Translations under genes and position numbers: made by a program
Shown here: positions 23,949 to 34,935 of the stretch, piece after piece
How positions within the stretch are numbered: position 1 is the first letter of the stretch
How the letters are laid out: the number at the start of each line of letters is the position of its first letter
DNA from: Thalassia testudinum
Taxonomy: Eukaryota > Streptophyta > Magnoliopsida > Alismatales > Hydrocharitaceae
NCBI GenBank assembly: GCA_037157565.1
Contig: JAZHRO010000063.1
Location: 9,096,001-9,160,000 of the forward strand
DNA: 64,000 nt
Direction of reading: 5' to 3'
Notes under the pieces: generated by a model
What the model was told of the DNA's origin: nothing
What the model saw: only the letters and a program-made list of their open reading frames with translations
Databases searched by the model: none

Positions 23949-23971
23949 TTGCCTCCCTGGCAACAGCGCCA
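23949..23971 (-). promoter_or_regulatory. Element 5 primer-binding site
   Basis: On the - strand TGGCGCTGTTGCCAGGGAGG, then CAA. It matches the tRNA-Asp 3' end complement with two transitions. The adjoining LTR begins at 23977 on the + strand with TGACGTGCGG. Confidence 0.85.
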
Positions 23972-23976
23972 AAAAC

Positions 23977-25375
23977 TGACGTGCGGTTGTGCGTGTGTGT
24001 TAAGAAGTGTCGTTATAGTTGCACTTGCAACGTCGATTTTAAAATAAGTAAACGGAGGTGAGTCCGAGTGTCGGTCTCAGGGAGGCGTGAAAATCGGATT
24101 TTTCTTATCACTTGTTGTCACGGAAAGTGTGGAGTTTTACTTGCGAAAGGTGCGGTTTTGAAAAGCGAGAGAGAGATAGAGAGAGTGATTAGGGTTAGAA
24201 TGTTCCCTTTTCATCATGCAACTTAAATGGAAATTAAAGTGACAACTGAACGAAAAATAACTTCATTAATCATGCACTTTTAGTTCATAGCTTACAACAA
24301 TAAATACATGCTCAAAGAAAAGTAATGGAAAGCTTAAAAGAGAGAGAGAGAAGGTGGAGAGCGACGAGGCAACCACGGCAGTGGAGGAGGCTCCGTCGGC
24401 GGCTTGTCATCTCCGACGATTACAAGAGGGCCTAAAGCTAGCTAGGAGAGGGGTGGAGTAGTTGCAAGGGAAGTGAATACCTTGAATGAGTGGTTGGAGG
24501 GGGTTTAAATAGGGTTAAGGGCTTTCTAAAAGAAGAAGGGGCTTTAGCGACGTCCAGAACGTTGCTAAAACCACTCCAAAAGCATCGGTGAAGCCCTCCA
24601 GCCCACCGGTCAACCGCACGCGCTGTTTCTTCTTCACGCTAGATCCGCAACCGCTGCGTGAGAGTCGTCCGATCGAAGATGGGACAGCTGAGATCTCTCC
24701 TTGGCTGAGCTTGGATCGCGCCTCGGGCGCGCATGTGCGCGGGCGTCATCGCCCGGTGTGCGCGCACGTGTGTCACTCGCAAGCTGTTGGCACGCCACGT
24801 GGTGAAATCTCGACCGCTCGCTGCTGATCGGGCGGCCCAATTTCCCCGCACGCAACCTTCGTCTTCGAATTCACGCTCCACGCGGCTCAAACCCGCGTCG
24901 CGTGTGTGCGGGCGTGCGTGCTAACCATTGCGCCACGCCCATGCTTTGTCGTGGCGACTGCGGGCGGGCGTGCGAGTTTTGGCTGTTTGATCGAAGATCG
25001 ACGGCCGAGATCTGATCTTGGCTGGATGAAGAGGTGGCGTGTGGTGGAGTAGGGGTGACGTGGCACAATGAGGGCCATTGATCTCCAGATCAACGGTCAG
25101 AACTTCTTGGGCCCATTGTAGGAGCTCCGGATGTCGGAATTGGCCGATCTTGAGTCCGTTGGACTCCATTCGTCGTTCTAAATCCATACGTGTGGTCCGA
25201 TTGCTCATCTGAGGCTTGCTTTGACACGTTCTTACACAAATGACCATTAATACAGTTTTATAAGCAATCTTGGTACATGATGCATGCAATGCTCCCATTC
25301 TACTTATGTTGTGCCTTTTATTCTTAAGATGGGCCATATTCAACATAATTATCTCCCCCTTGTGTAGTGTTATCA
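23977..25375 (-). mobile_element. Element 5 5' LTR
   Basis: + strand ends are TGACGTGCGG and GTAGTGTTATCA; about 1.4 kb, close to the reconstructed 1.48 kb of element 4. The U5 box (GCCTCCCTGAGACCGACACT on the - strand) is at about 24070-24090. The right third (25063-25330) aligns with 26770-27060 of element 4, for example TTGAGTCCGTTGGACTC. A TATA-like TATTTAAA on the - strand lies near 24505-24515. Very GC-rich stretches (24600-24990) give chance ORFs. Confidence 0.8.
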
Positions 25376-26577
25376 GTCTGGATGACTTAACTTGCCCGCA
25401 CCTTCTTCAGCAAACGCTTTCTCTCTCTCTCTCATAGCACTCTCTCACTCCCTCCTGCAGACACATACACACACACACACACACTCTCATACACACACCC
25501 ACTCACTTATACTCTACCATATACTTATATATATATATATTTATATACATATATTAGTACCTATATAACAAAGTATTAGTATATATACATATATATATAT
25601 ATACAAATATACCTACATATATACATATATCTATAGCTATAAATACACACACACACACACATATATATATCTACATATATCTATATACATATATTACTAT
25701 ATATATATATACATCTACATAGTTATATATACATACATATACATATACATATACATATATATATACATATATATATATATACATACATCTATCTATACAT
25801 ATATTTACATATCTATATATATATACATATATAACTATATAATTATAACCATATCTATATATATACATATATATATATATTCATATCACCTACCACACGT
25901 TGTATCGCAGGAATATCTGCACCAGTTGCTAATATTCCCCGATACACACGTACAAAAAGCATCTTCGCACACATCTTCCACCCATCCATCCTACACTCCA
26001 CGCAGCACTTCGTCCTGTTGGTTGCATCTTCCTAGACGACAATCAACTCGACACCGTGCTACACACCATTTCCACCTCCACCCCTACCCTATATACATAT
26101 ATAATATATACATATATATATACTATATTTATCTTATTTCTATTTCTCTTTTCTGCAATTAAAAAGATAAAAAATATATATAAAAGAGAAAAGATAATCC
26201 TTGACTTGCAGGTACTCAGTCTTGCGAATAGCAAGACCAATTTTGGAACCCTAATTTGGCTCAAAGCCAAGAACCTGATTTTGAGGGTGTACCTCAAGGA
26301 CAAAAATTATCAAGAAAAAAAATCTTAAATAGAAAAACACCAAAAACATATTAAGCGAACGAAAGAGATTCATTGTAGGGCAGGCGTAGAAACTTATTCA
26401 CCTCTAATTCCACTTCCCTGAGTTTGACCCTGGGCCTAAAAGTGACGAAGATAAAATCAAGTAGGCCAGTTTAAATTTTTTTTTGTAAAAAGATGGCTAG
26501 GCCCGATTTAGGTTAACCACTATACGCATTTCAACGATTAAGTCACCATATTAACACAACCTATTCGAGCCCGACCA
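25376..26577 (+). mobile_element. Element 1 3' LTR, distal part
   Basis: Aligns with 13430-14650: GATGACTTAACTTGCCCGC, the microsatellite tract, CTTGACTTGCAGGTACTCAG, GTACCTCAAGGACAAAAATT and the end CCGACCA. The first 1.1 kb of the LTR is missing; element 5 sits in its place. The U5 box is at 26415-26435. Confidence 0.88.
25415..25885. repeat. CT, CA and AT microsatellite tract, 3' LTR copy
   Basis: Counterpart of 13468-13945. The CA run is longer and the TATA/TACATA steps differ in number, so it changed after insertion or by slippage. Confidence 0.9.
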
Positions 26578-26582
26578 TCATA

Positions 26583-27091
26583 TGGATGCACTGTTGGTGC
26601 TGCATCCATAGCTGTTGGATGTGACCACACAGTCGATGCTGAGGCGAGGAGTGGAGTAATCCTCACCATTGGATCTTCATCCATCGATGGAAAGAAATCG
26701 CTGTAGGGGCCTTTAGCAGATGTGAAGCATGTAGGGGAGATGCGGATGAGTGACACGTGGTCGATTCTGGGTCGTTGATCATGAGATCAATGGCCAGAAC
26801 TTCTTTGGCTCATTGTGGGAGCTACGGAGGTCAGATTGAGGTGATTTTGAGTCCGTTGGACTCTGTTCGTCGTTCTGTATCCATCCATTTGGTTCGATTG
26901 CTCATCTGAGACCTATTTCAATGCGCACTTGTACCCATGGTCATTAAACATTAATTGTAAGTAATCTTAATGTAGGAATAACACAATATACATGCAATGC
27001 TCCCAAATCCACTATATCGCTATATTTATGCACATATGCCCTTGAAGTTGACTCTAATTGATGTAGTTAACACTACAATTTGTAGTCATCA
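26583..27091 (-). mobile_element. Element 4 3' LTR, right fragment
   Basis: Continues from 12296 once element 1 is removed and aligns with 59415-59924 (GTTGGTGCTGC, GAGGCGAGGAGTGG, GCTCATTGTGGGAGCTAC on both sides). Ends GTAGTCATCA directly next to the polypurine tract of element 4. Confidence 0.85.
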
Positions 27092-27128
27092 TACCCCCAT
27101 GTCCACCCCTTACTAGTCCCTAGCAAGG
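27092..27128 (-). promoter_or_regulatory. Element 4 polypurine tract and adjoining stem-loop
   Basis: On the - strand the tract reads GGACATGGGGGTA (27092-27104) next to the LTR start TGATGACTAC. Just upstream is a 9-bp stem, arms CCTTGCTAG and CTAGTAAGG with a GGA loop (27108-27128), closed by a G-U pair that exists only in the element's sense strand. Confidence 0.75.
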
Positions 27129-28439
27129 TTAACCTAAATGCTATCTACAAATAGAATTGAGAATTGATCGCTCATACGTAAATTACTTGTCAATAGAAGG
27201 AGATTTCTACTAAGAACCTAACCCACATAGACTCAACAGTGCCCGGGTGCCTGCTAAAATGCAGACTGCCCAAGTCCTCACCTTATTCTACATAGAAACA
27301 AAAATTATTTTTTTTCTTTTTCATCTATTCTAATTTTTTTTTTATTTTTGGAGTTGAGAGTTTCAGGGTAACTTTTTATGGCTACCCAACCCACCCAAGA
27401 CTCGAAAAGGACTCTAAGTGCTAAGCATCTTATTGTGAAAATTGTGACAGACTCACTTAACGGCAATTAAAACGAACTTCGGGTTTCTACGCTCCTAGGT
27501 GACCCGAAAAAGAAAATGCTGCCTAAGGGTGTATCTAACAGGTAGCTTTCTCTCGACTTTTATTTTTATGGGGTCAACATAAGGGCGAACCCAGTGTATA
27601 TCTCCCCAGATTATTCTACTTTCTCGCTTCTTCCTTAAGTGGTTTTGGATTTTTTGTACATTTTATGACCTAGGATCTGGACAAACGGCCAATGGACTGT
27701 TATCACGACAGCTTACCAGCCATACTCATGCTGTAAAGTGTGGCTTATTATTATTAGTTTTTTAAGTAGGTGGCTTCCTTGATTTAAGATTTACTTAAAG
27801 GCAATAGTAAAAGAGAATGGTCCTGTGGTTGGGCTCTGAACAACCAGCCAATGGGCTGTTACCTATGACAACTTGCCAGCGATATCACCCTAGAAGGTTC
27901 ATTAGCTACCCAATTTCTATTAGAAGCACTGAGGAGTGAGTCAATGCAAAACGTGGGCAGATGCTTAGACTAAAAGTTCCCTCAAATTAGAGGGTGGGTT
28001 GATAAGTTGTAAACTTATCACCCCACTTTATTGACCAAATTAATATAAATTAAGGTGGCAATGATGAGAGAACAAGTCCACATTTTAGTGAAACCCAGAC
28101 TGATTAAGCCCGAAGACCTTAAGAGTCTAAGCGTTTAGGTTCTTAACATATCATTTCCTAAAGTTGACAAGCTCCTAATGCCTAAGTTTTCTTTTCCCAA
28201 TTATTTTTCTTTTAAAGAAGATAATTCAACCTAACAGTATGTACTCAGAACATACGAATTACCACCCCCCTATCCCTAAGTTGGACAATGTCCTCATTGG
28301 AAGAAAAATATATGCAAGGGAGTAAGGAAAGAAATGACCTAAGTTTCAGCTGTGTCTCTGATCAGCCTAAATCCTCTAGGTTGCCTCCCAGGAAGTGCTG
28401 AGTTTATTGCCTCCAACTAGGTGAAGTTCCAGTTTAACC
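27129..28439 (-). other. Element 4 3' non-coding region
   Basis: No gene seen. Holds an internal purine tract (complement at 28262-28275), GGACATTG (28283-28292) and the post-pol motif GGGAGGCAACCT (complement at 28379-28392). The small + strand ORF at 28663 lies antisense to integrase and is not a gene. Confidence 0.6.
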
Positions 28440-29505
28440 CTCAATGAGGGTTACAACTTCCTTCAGGGGAACTTGGGCAAGAAAATGTTTTAATCTTTGA
28501 CCATTAACTGTAAAGGTTTACCTAGTCTTAGGATTAGCAATTTCTACTACCCAGTTGGAAAAAGGTGTGACCACTCGGTTCGATACTGTCCACTTAGACT
28601 GTAACTTACTGGGAAAGTTACGCATTGCCACACTTGTTTAGTCTCGCATCAAAAAGCCAGACTTGTTGGTTTGGCTCGAAGGTTTTTCTATTAGTGTGTT
28701 TGTCATGGATAGCTTTCATTTTCTCCTTATAAAGTCTACTATTCTCATAAGCATCCCGACAAATCTCTTTGAGCTTGGAGAGTTGGAGCTTCCTTTAAGT
28801 TCCGGCCATATGGGAATCCATATTACATTGTTTGACAACCCAGTATGTCCAGTAATCCAACTCAACTGGAAGGTGGCAAGCTTTGCCAAAGACCAATCGA
28901 TATGGTGACATGCCTATCAGGGTCTTATAGGCGGTCCTATATGTCCAAAGGGCGTCATCCAATCGTGTGGATCAATCCTTCTGGTCAAGTCTCACCATCT
29001 TTTGCAGAATATTCTTAATCTACCTATTTGAGACCTCAGTTTTCCCGTTCGTTTGTGGGTGATATGGGGTGGCAATGCGGTGAGTGACCTCGTATTTCTT
29101 AAGTAAAGCACAAAACTGGGTGTTTATGAAGTGACTCCCACCATCGCTGATCATGGCCTGAGGTATCCCAAATTGGGAAAAGATATTCTTCTTAATAAAG
29201 TCCATGACGGCCTTATGATCACATTTCCAAGTTGTCACAGCTTCGATCCATTTCAAGATGTAGTCCAATGAAACTAATATATACTCAAAGCCATTTGATG
29301 GTGGAAAGGGACCCACGAAATCGATGTCCCAGACATCGAATATTTCGATGATAAGAATGGGTTGTTGATGCATCATATCTTTCTTGGTCATGGTCCCTAG
29401 GGTCTGGCATCTAGTGTAGGTCATTGCAAAATTATGTGCGTCCTTGAATAGTGATGGCCAATAAAAATAGGACTGCAAAACGTTTGCAACCGTCTATTTT
29501 CTAGA
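28440..29505 (-). pseudogene. Element 4 integrase
   Basis: In an open stretch (29020-29478) the - strand reads SYFYWPSLFKDAHNF, CQTLG, then [15 protein letters not shown] (Asp), MISDGGSHFINTQF (Asp) and HPQTNGKTEVSNR (Glu position). The C-terminal part continues to about 28440 with SPYR and FEPNQQVWLF-type blocks in broken phase. A TAG at 29017-29019 ends the open stretch. It is a Gypsy integrase of the same lineage as element 1, with clearly alignable blocks ([19 protein letters not shown]). Confidence 0.9.
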
Positions 29506-29898
29506 GAAATGACACCACAAGCTTGATCATGATAGAAGGACAACACACTTTAAACCTCCTCTTTAGGGATACATCTCCTAATGATTTGCTCAGTAGAAAG
29601 TCTAAACAACATGGGATCATCCTAGAAATAATGTTTGGCCTCAGCCAAGAACTTGTCCTACTACTATTTAGACCAGCTGTGCAGAATCTGCCCTACCACT
29701 AAATAATTAACTAAGTTTGCATACTAGGGAGATTCTTTCCATGCACAACTAGAATTTATTCAACAGGAAATGTGACAGTTAAGGGTAGTGAAGGTCCAAT
29801 ATGCTCTGAGTGAAGTTTGGATAGGTGGTCAGCTACAACATTCTTGGATCCGATCTTGTCATGTATTTCCAAGTCAAATTATTATAGGAGCAGGATCT
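29506..29898 (-). pseudogene. Element 4 RNase H C-terminus and RH-INT linker
   Basis: On the - strand 29790-29885 reads FDLEIHDKIGSKNVVADHL, the last part of RNase H, which matches the NVVADHLS of element 1. Two adjacent TAA codons precede it. It is cut at 29898 by the LTR of element 2; the N-terminal half resumes at 40591. Confidence 0.8.
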
Positions 29899-31837
29899 AG
29901 ACAAGTGGCATTTTTGCACATTTTGAAATTGTTGAAAATTGTAGTATAGTCGTGAAAACCACTCGTTAAAGATATTTGTAATAACAAAACTCGATTGATT
30001 TTATTCTTGTGAAAACTTGAGTCCCAATCGTTCGTCTCTGGGAGGCATGAAAACAAGTCAAGATTTAGATCGGCTTAATCTAACCTTTTGTTTTGTCTTT
30101 TTCAGTGTTTGATTTTTATTTTGAAAAGTGATAGGCAAACAGACGCCAAGACAATCACAGAAGCAATGATCACACAATATTATTCAAGCATAGAATACTC
30201 AAAATAATGTCACACAATATCTATACTAGAAAGCATTTAAATAGAAGAAATCTCTCATGCAGGAAAGGTGCCACTAGGGCCATCGGCCTTGTGTGAGGGT
30301 GTAGGCTAGACCTTGGGTATGCAAACCCGTCTACATGCTTACCAAAAAAGATGGCCAGCCACAAGAGGCTATGGGTGAGCCTTCATGGCCATCCAAAACG
30401 AAGAAGAAAAAGAGGGTGTGTCCTCTCTATGGAGAAGAAAGGACACGCCAAAGCGAAAAGAGAAGAGGGTGTTGCACCCCAGTGCTCTCCTTCTTCTTGC
30501 CGCCCACATGAAGATGCCTTGGAGGAGCTTCTTCTTTAGCCGTCCATGGAGGGGGGCTTGGAGGAGGAGGATGGCCCTAGCGTTTTGGAGGGTGGAAGGG
30601 TGTTGCAAGTGGGAGGAGAATGGATGGGAGAGTGAACGAATTTTCATGGCTCTCTTCTCTCCTTGGTTTTTATGGGAAGGCCTCTCCATTTCAAATGGGT
30701 CACCACTTTTGGTGGCTCCCAAAATAGCAAGTGCCACCAATGTAGGATCTAGGTAGGTGACCAACTAATGAGGGCTAGAATGGGCAAGTGGGATTTAGGA
30801 AAGTGTATGTATGTGTAGGTGTAATTTTCGTGGAGTAGGGTAGTGGGTTTGGTGAATCTAGGTTGGGTTAACCTACATTAAGTGGGTATGGACCTAATTA
30901 GTCTTAGGAAAGTTTAATCAGATAAGAGTGAACCTAATTAGGTCTAGGTAAAGTGTAATTGGACGTGTGCATGTGATTAGGCTAGGGTAACCCTAATTGG
31001 TATGAGTCAATTAGATCCTGGGTGGATCCAATTGGGCTCAGGTGCACCCAATCAACTGTAGATGCACCCAATTAGGTATGGGATGTTTTTATTGGGTTAG
31101 GGATAGGATAAGTAGGGCCATGGATAGTGGACTAGGCTTAGGAGGTCTCTAATTAGGTTTCCTAGGGTGTCCGGTGGGGTTCCTGGTCAAAATAGGCAAG
31201 CTAGGGGTTCCAACACCAAAATCGGGAACCAAACCGCAGTATCAGACATCCAGGATAGTGGTCAGACGTCTTATACTACAAAATTGGATGTCTGGACAAT
31301 AAATTAGACGTCCAATTCTATGTCAATTGAGTTTTGGCTTCCTAGATTGTTATTATGCAGAAATTAGACGTCCAGCCAGATATCTGGATGTCCTAAATGG
31401 TGCTGGAGAGTGGGTTTTAGGTTTTCTAAGGTGGGTTTCGGTTCCTAAGTGTTTGGGAGAGGGATAGGGTGGATAAGAACATGGATAGTGCTATCCATGT
31501 TTGGGTTTTGAGGCTAAGGTGCCCTAATGGAGGTCATTTTGGGTTTGGGAAGGCTGTCCTAGGGTTTATAAGGGTAGGGATAAGGCTATCCTCCCCACTC
31601 CTCTTATCTGGATTAGTCCTCTTCTTCCTTTATTGCTTTATTCCACTATCTCCTTCATCCTAGATCACTTTATTACTTGTAAATAGTAATAAAAACCATT
31701 AAATAGTAGGTATCTCATCTTATTCTATATAGACTGATGTAATGCATGATATGCAAGATATGAGTGCAATATCCACAATTTAAGCTAGGTTTAGACATTA
31801 TTTAGGTTGATTAGGACACATGATTGCTGTGCAATCA
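29899..31837 (-). mobile_element. Element 2 3' LTR
   Basis: Aligns over its length with 38631-40590. The + strand ends are AGACAAGTGG (TG lost) and GCTGTGCAATCA. U5 box on the - strand GCCTCCCAGAGACGAACGAT (about 30020-30040). It holds three GACGTC motifs (31265, 31307, 31367). An ORF of 131 codons (30369-30764, - strand) also exists in the other LTR, but most differences change amino acids, so it is not under visible constraint. Confidence 0.88.
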
Positions 31838-31873
31838 TATCCCCATGCCTAAACTTTGCTAGTCCCTAGCAAA
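31838..31873 (-). promoter_or_regulatory. Element 2 polypurine tract and adjoining stem-loop
   Basis: - strand: TTTGCTAGGGACTAGCAAA (31855-31873) is a perfect 8-bp stem with GGA loop. It is followed by GGCATGGGGATA (31838-31849) and the LTR start TGATTGCACAGC. Confidence 0.8.
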
Positions 31874-34080
31874 TGCCAGACTAAGTGCATGACTAAGTTA
31901 TTTACAAATTCGATTCCTGAAGGATGACTTATTCTTTTAATCAAAGAGCTTGACTAAAGATTTTCTCCTTTTGTTTCATCTAGAAATTTAGAAATCTAGA
32001 TATGTGAAAGTGCAGCTATGTAGCTTTTGCAGTGGAATCGAGTGAAAGGCCTCATTCACCTCTAAAGTCTGTACTTAACCCCTAGTAAAATTCTAGCGGG
32101 ATAGGTGAACTTCTTCCCTCGGGGTATCCAAGATATTCTGTGAGTTCCACCCCATCTTTATGCTTAGGTAGAAAATGTCAGAGGGAAATGGATGTGTTCA
32201 TTTGGTGGTTCAGTCTCACTTGGTGCTACATAGAAATTAATACTATAAAATCTAGATTCCCAAATTATTAAGTAACTCAACTCAGAGAAAGATGAGAAAA
32301 ACTATGCTCTCTTTTGGTTCCGTTGTATTCATTCTCTCTTTTTCTCTCTCTCTCTTTTTGTTTCTTTTTCTTTTCTTTTCTTTCTTTTTCTTAGAGCTCA
32401 CAATCTCACCAGATTCTCACGTATGATCCATATTTGGTTGTCTCACTTGGCATTAACACTTTAATTGACTTCTCATAGCCTTAACACTAGGTCAAAATTC
32501 CTCAGCCAATATTCAAGCGGTCAGAAACACAGAAAAATTGATTAAGGCTTTATTTGGTTGATCTTAAATTTATTTGGTGGTATTGCCTCAATGCAACTGA
32601 AATAAATACTAAATATTCACATACTCTTTTTCTTTGCTTTTTCTTCTTTTTCTATTTTTTTTCTTTTTCAATGTTTCTCTTTATTTTATTATTATTTTTT
32701 TCTATGTTTTCTTTTCTCAACATAACACAAGCTAGCATACATTCACGAACTTTATTGAGGAGGCATTATTTGGTGGTATTCAAGAGACATTGGGTGGCTT
32801 ATTTGATGGAAGTGCCTACTCACGACACCGGGAGAGATGGATGGGACGGCATATTTCTGACCTTGACATCAATACCCTCCTTCAGCCGAGGATTCCGTAA
32901 AGAATGGTTGTAACCATTCACCATAGCCCTAGTTTTATGAAAACTCGCTCTCTACATATTTTCTTTATTTGGTGGTTCTCAAAATTTCACGCAAAATGTA
33001 TACGCAGGATCCGAGAGCGAAAACTATGCTTAATCTCTGAGTATCATTACCTAATTATCTAGAAATCTAGATTCCTTGCACTAATCTTAGAGCACCAGTA
33101 CACTCTACTCTCATCTCACACTATTTCATGGATTTTTGGAAGAAAATCTGCCTGACTCCCAAAACACTGTCTAGGGGTTCTGGAAAAGAAGCACTGCTTC
33201 TTCTCGACAGACTAAAGATGTTCATCAGTCTTCATTATGAATCCATTGCAAAATCTACATGTGAGTGAAAATTATACTGGATTCCAGATTACAGAAATCA
33301 ACTAGAGGATAAAATCCCTAATACATTCTTTTGATAGAAATCTTATTCATGAATGCAATATATATACATGCTATGTATAACCTTTCAAAAGTTGCACTTT
33401 GAAGATTTCCCTAATTCATGTTACATTCAGCTTGGCCCTAAATTTAGAACAAAAAGGTGAGTGGATGAGTCAAAAGTGGCTATTGCAGATGATTTTTAGC
33501 TCCAATGTGAGCATTAGTGGTGAAGTCGGTTGTTCTTAATTTAAGGACCCTAAAGTGCAATTAGCATGATGTACAAAAGGTTTTTCTTAGGTGTTGCCAG
33601 AAAAATTTTCAGTTTACAATTACTACCCACCCATGCTTACTTTCTTGCATGTCCTCATGCATGAATATAACGAAAAATAAATTAAGACAGGGAGTAAATG
33701 GGTAGAATTCACCTGGAATGGCTCCTGAATTTTGACGTTCTACTTATTCCAACACCTAAAATTGAATATGCAGGAAAATATGCTAAATAAAATATGCTAT
33801 ATATAAGTGCTAAGGTTAACACCTCCAACTGGGCATACACTCAAAAAGGATATATCAATATACTAATGAGAATGGCAAGTAAAATGATAAGAATTTTAAT
33901 CTCGTTTGCCAACATCGACCACAAATGCGGACTAGCTATCGATGAATTCCAAGCCCAAATAATTGAAAAAATATGTAGATGGGGCTTGGGATTATCTGCA
34001 GCCAGATGCTACAGAAGAAAGATAGATAATTATCGGTGCCTGGAAGAAATGAATATGAAGGCATCCCGAAGAGGTGATGG
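31874..34080 (-). other. Element 2 3' non-coding region
   Basis: No gene. The part 32000-33330 reads closely like element 6 6206-7650 in opposite orientation. It includes a hairpin near 33184-33204, a purine-rich tract (CT-rich on + at 32325-32400 and 32630-32710), and an internal purine tract (complement at 33621-33640) next to GAGGACATGC. The + strand ORF at 32554-32913 covers a T-rich tract and is chance. Confidence 0.65.
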
Positions 34081-34935
34081 AGAATGTGGGTGGTAGGGGT
34101 ATGCGTGGAGTCGTGTGGGGTGAAATCATATGGGTCCTGATAATGGTGATGAATGAAGGCATGACCTAAGTGAGGTGGTCAGATCTGGAAATCAAGGTCC
34201 ACTAATCAGTCTCTGTCTCTACCAAAGATGTTTGGGCATCATCTTATTTTTTTATCTCTTCAAAAATTTTCAATTCTAATTCCCAATTATCACATGATTC
34301 CCCAAAATTTTTAGCTTCCTCTGATAACTCATCATATGAAATCCCCAATAATCTTTCAATCTCTTGAATATCCTTTTCATAAGGGGATATTTCCTTCTCA
34401 CTTAGATGAAATTGATCGTTAGATTCAGTAGTGAGTCCCTCCGTGAAAGTGGAATTACTGAATCATTGATTGAGGAGTTGTTACAGTCTTTTTGATTTTG
34501 TTGCTCCGTGTATAAGATCATTTGAATTAATTCATCAATGTCTCCATGGGTATTCTCAAATACAACAAAATCATATTCAGGTCCCTTAATACTTGGTTCC
34601 CCAAAATGAAATGATAGGTACTCAGGCCCTAAATCAAGATCAAGATTCTCGAATAAATCTGCATTCTCAACTTCAATAAGATTATCAATATCATCCACCT
34701 CGGGTGTTTGATCAATAGAATCTTGCATGACCACCACCGAATCACAAATTAGTTGTGGCACACCTGACCCAAATTCAAATGTTTCTGATTTTTTTTGCTT
34801 GTTCCAGATTCTATGAAGCTCTTGTCTTATATCATCATATTCTTTAACACTAACTTCTTTTATTTCATGAACCATTTTGATCAATTGGGTAATCTGGGAT
34901 TCATTGCAAGGGGCAGGGGTTTGAATTGGGCTAGG
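34081..34935 (-). pseudogene. Element 2 acidic region downstream of protease
   Basis: Open frame 34402-34884 in the same phase as the protease, separated from it by one stop (34936). It is strongly acidic (for example DDIDNLIEVENADLFENL, DLDLGPEYL) and has no catalytic motif. In autonomous relatives such a segment links PR to RT. Here it ends without RT. Further acidic text (ISPYEKDIQEIERLLG) follows in a shifted phase to about 34250. Function is unknown; it may be a remnant linker or a Gag-associated tail. Confidence 0.6.

Larger units (their letters stand above)
22671..25375 (-). mobile_element. Element 5: truncated - strand relative of element 4
   Basis: On the - strand it contains a 5' LTR (23977-25375), PBS (23949-23971) and leader (about 22671-23948), and then stops; gag, pol and the 3' LTR are absent. 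The leader matches that of element 4 (for example GTGCTTGTGCT and GATGAGGC at 23238-23270 against 45106-45140, and CCGTGCATACACTAGAGA at 22839-22856 against 44712-44730). On the right it abuts the distal element 1 LTR. The left junction near 22670 is abrupt and has no LTR end. Confidence 0.75.
12297..26577 (+). mobile_element. Element 1: Athila-like Gypsy element, decayed full-coding copy
   Basis: 5' LTR 12297-14650, PBS at 14660, leader to about 16038, gag-pol 16039-22072, post-pol motif and internal purine tract to about 22305, then a short 3' region to about 22670. The 3' end is disrupted by an opposite-strand fragment (element 5, about 22671-25375), after which the distal 1.2 kb of the 3' LTR remains (25376-26577). 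Flanks TCGTA (12292-12296) and TCATA (26578-26582) are a 5-bp target duplication with one G-to-A change. Joining the flanks restores element 4 LTR sequence. Confidence 0.88.

Noticed and set aside
30369..30764. 131-codon - strand ORF in the element 2 3' LTR, also present as 127 codons at 39132-39515
   Set aside because: The two copies exist because LTRs are duplicated. Most differences between them change amino acids, and one changes the end of the frame. No domain or constraint is visible.
32554..32913. 119-codon ORF with a Phe-rich, membrane-like stretch
   Set aside because: The hydrophobic part is a T-rich tract in the 3' region of element 2; the element 6 counterpart does not keep it.
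34402..34884. A separate acidic gene in element 2
   Set aside because: It is in the same phase as the protease with only one stop between, so it is better read as the tail of the same coding region.
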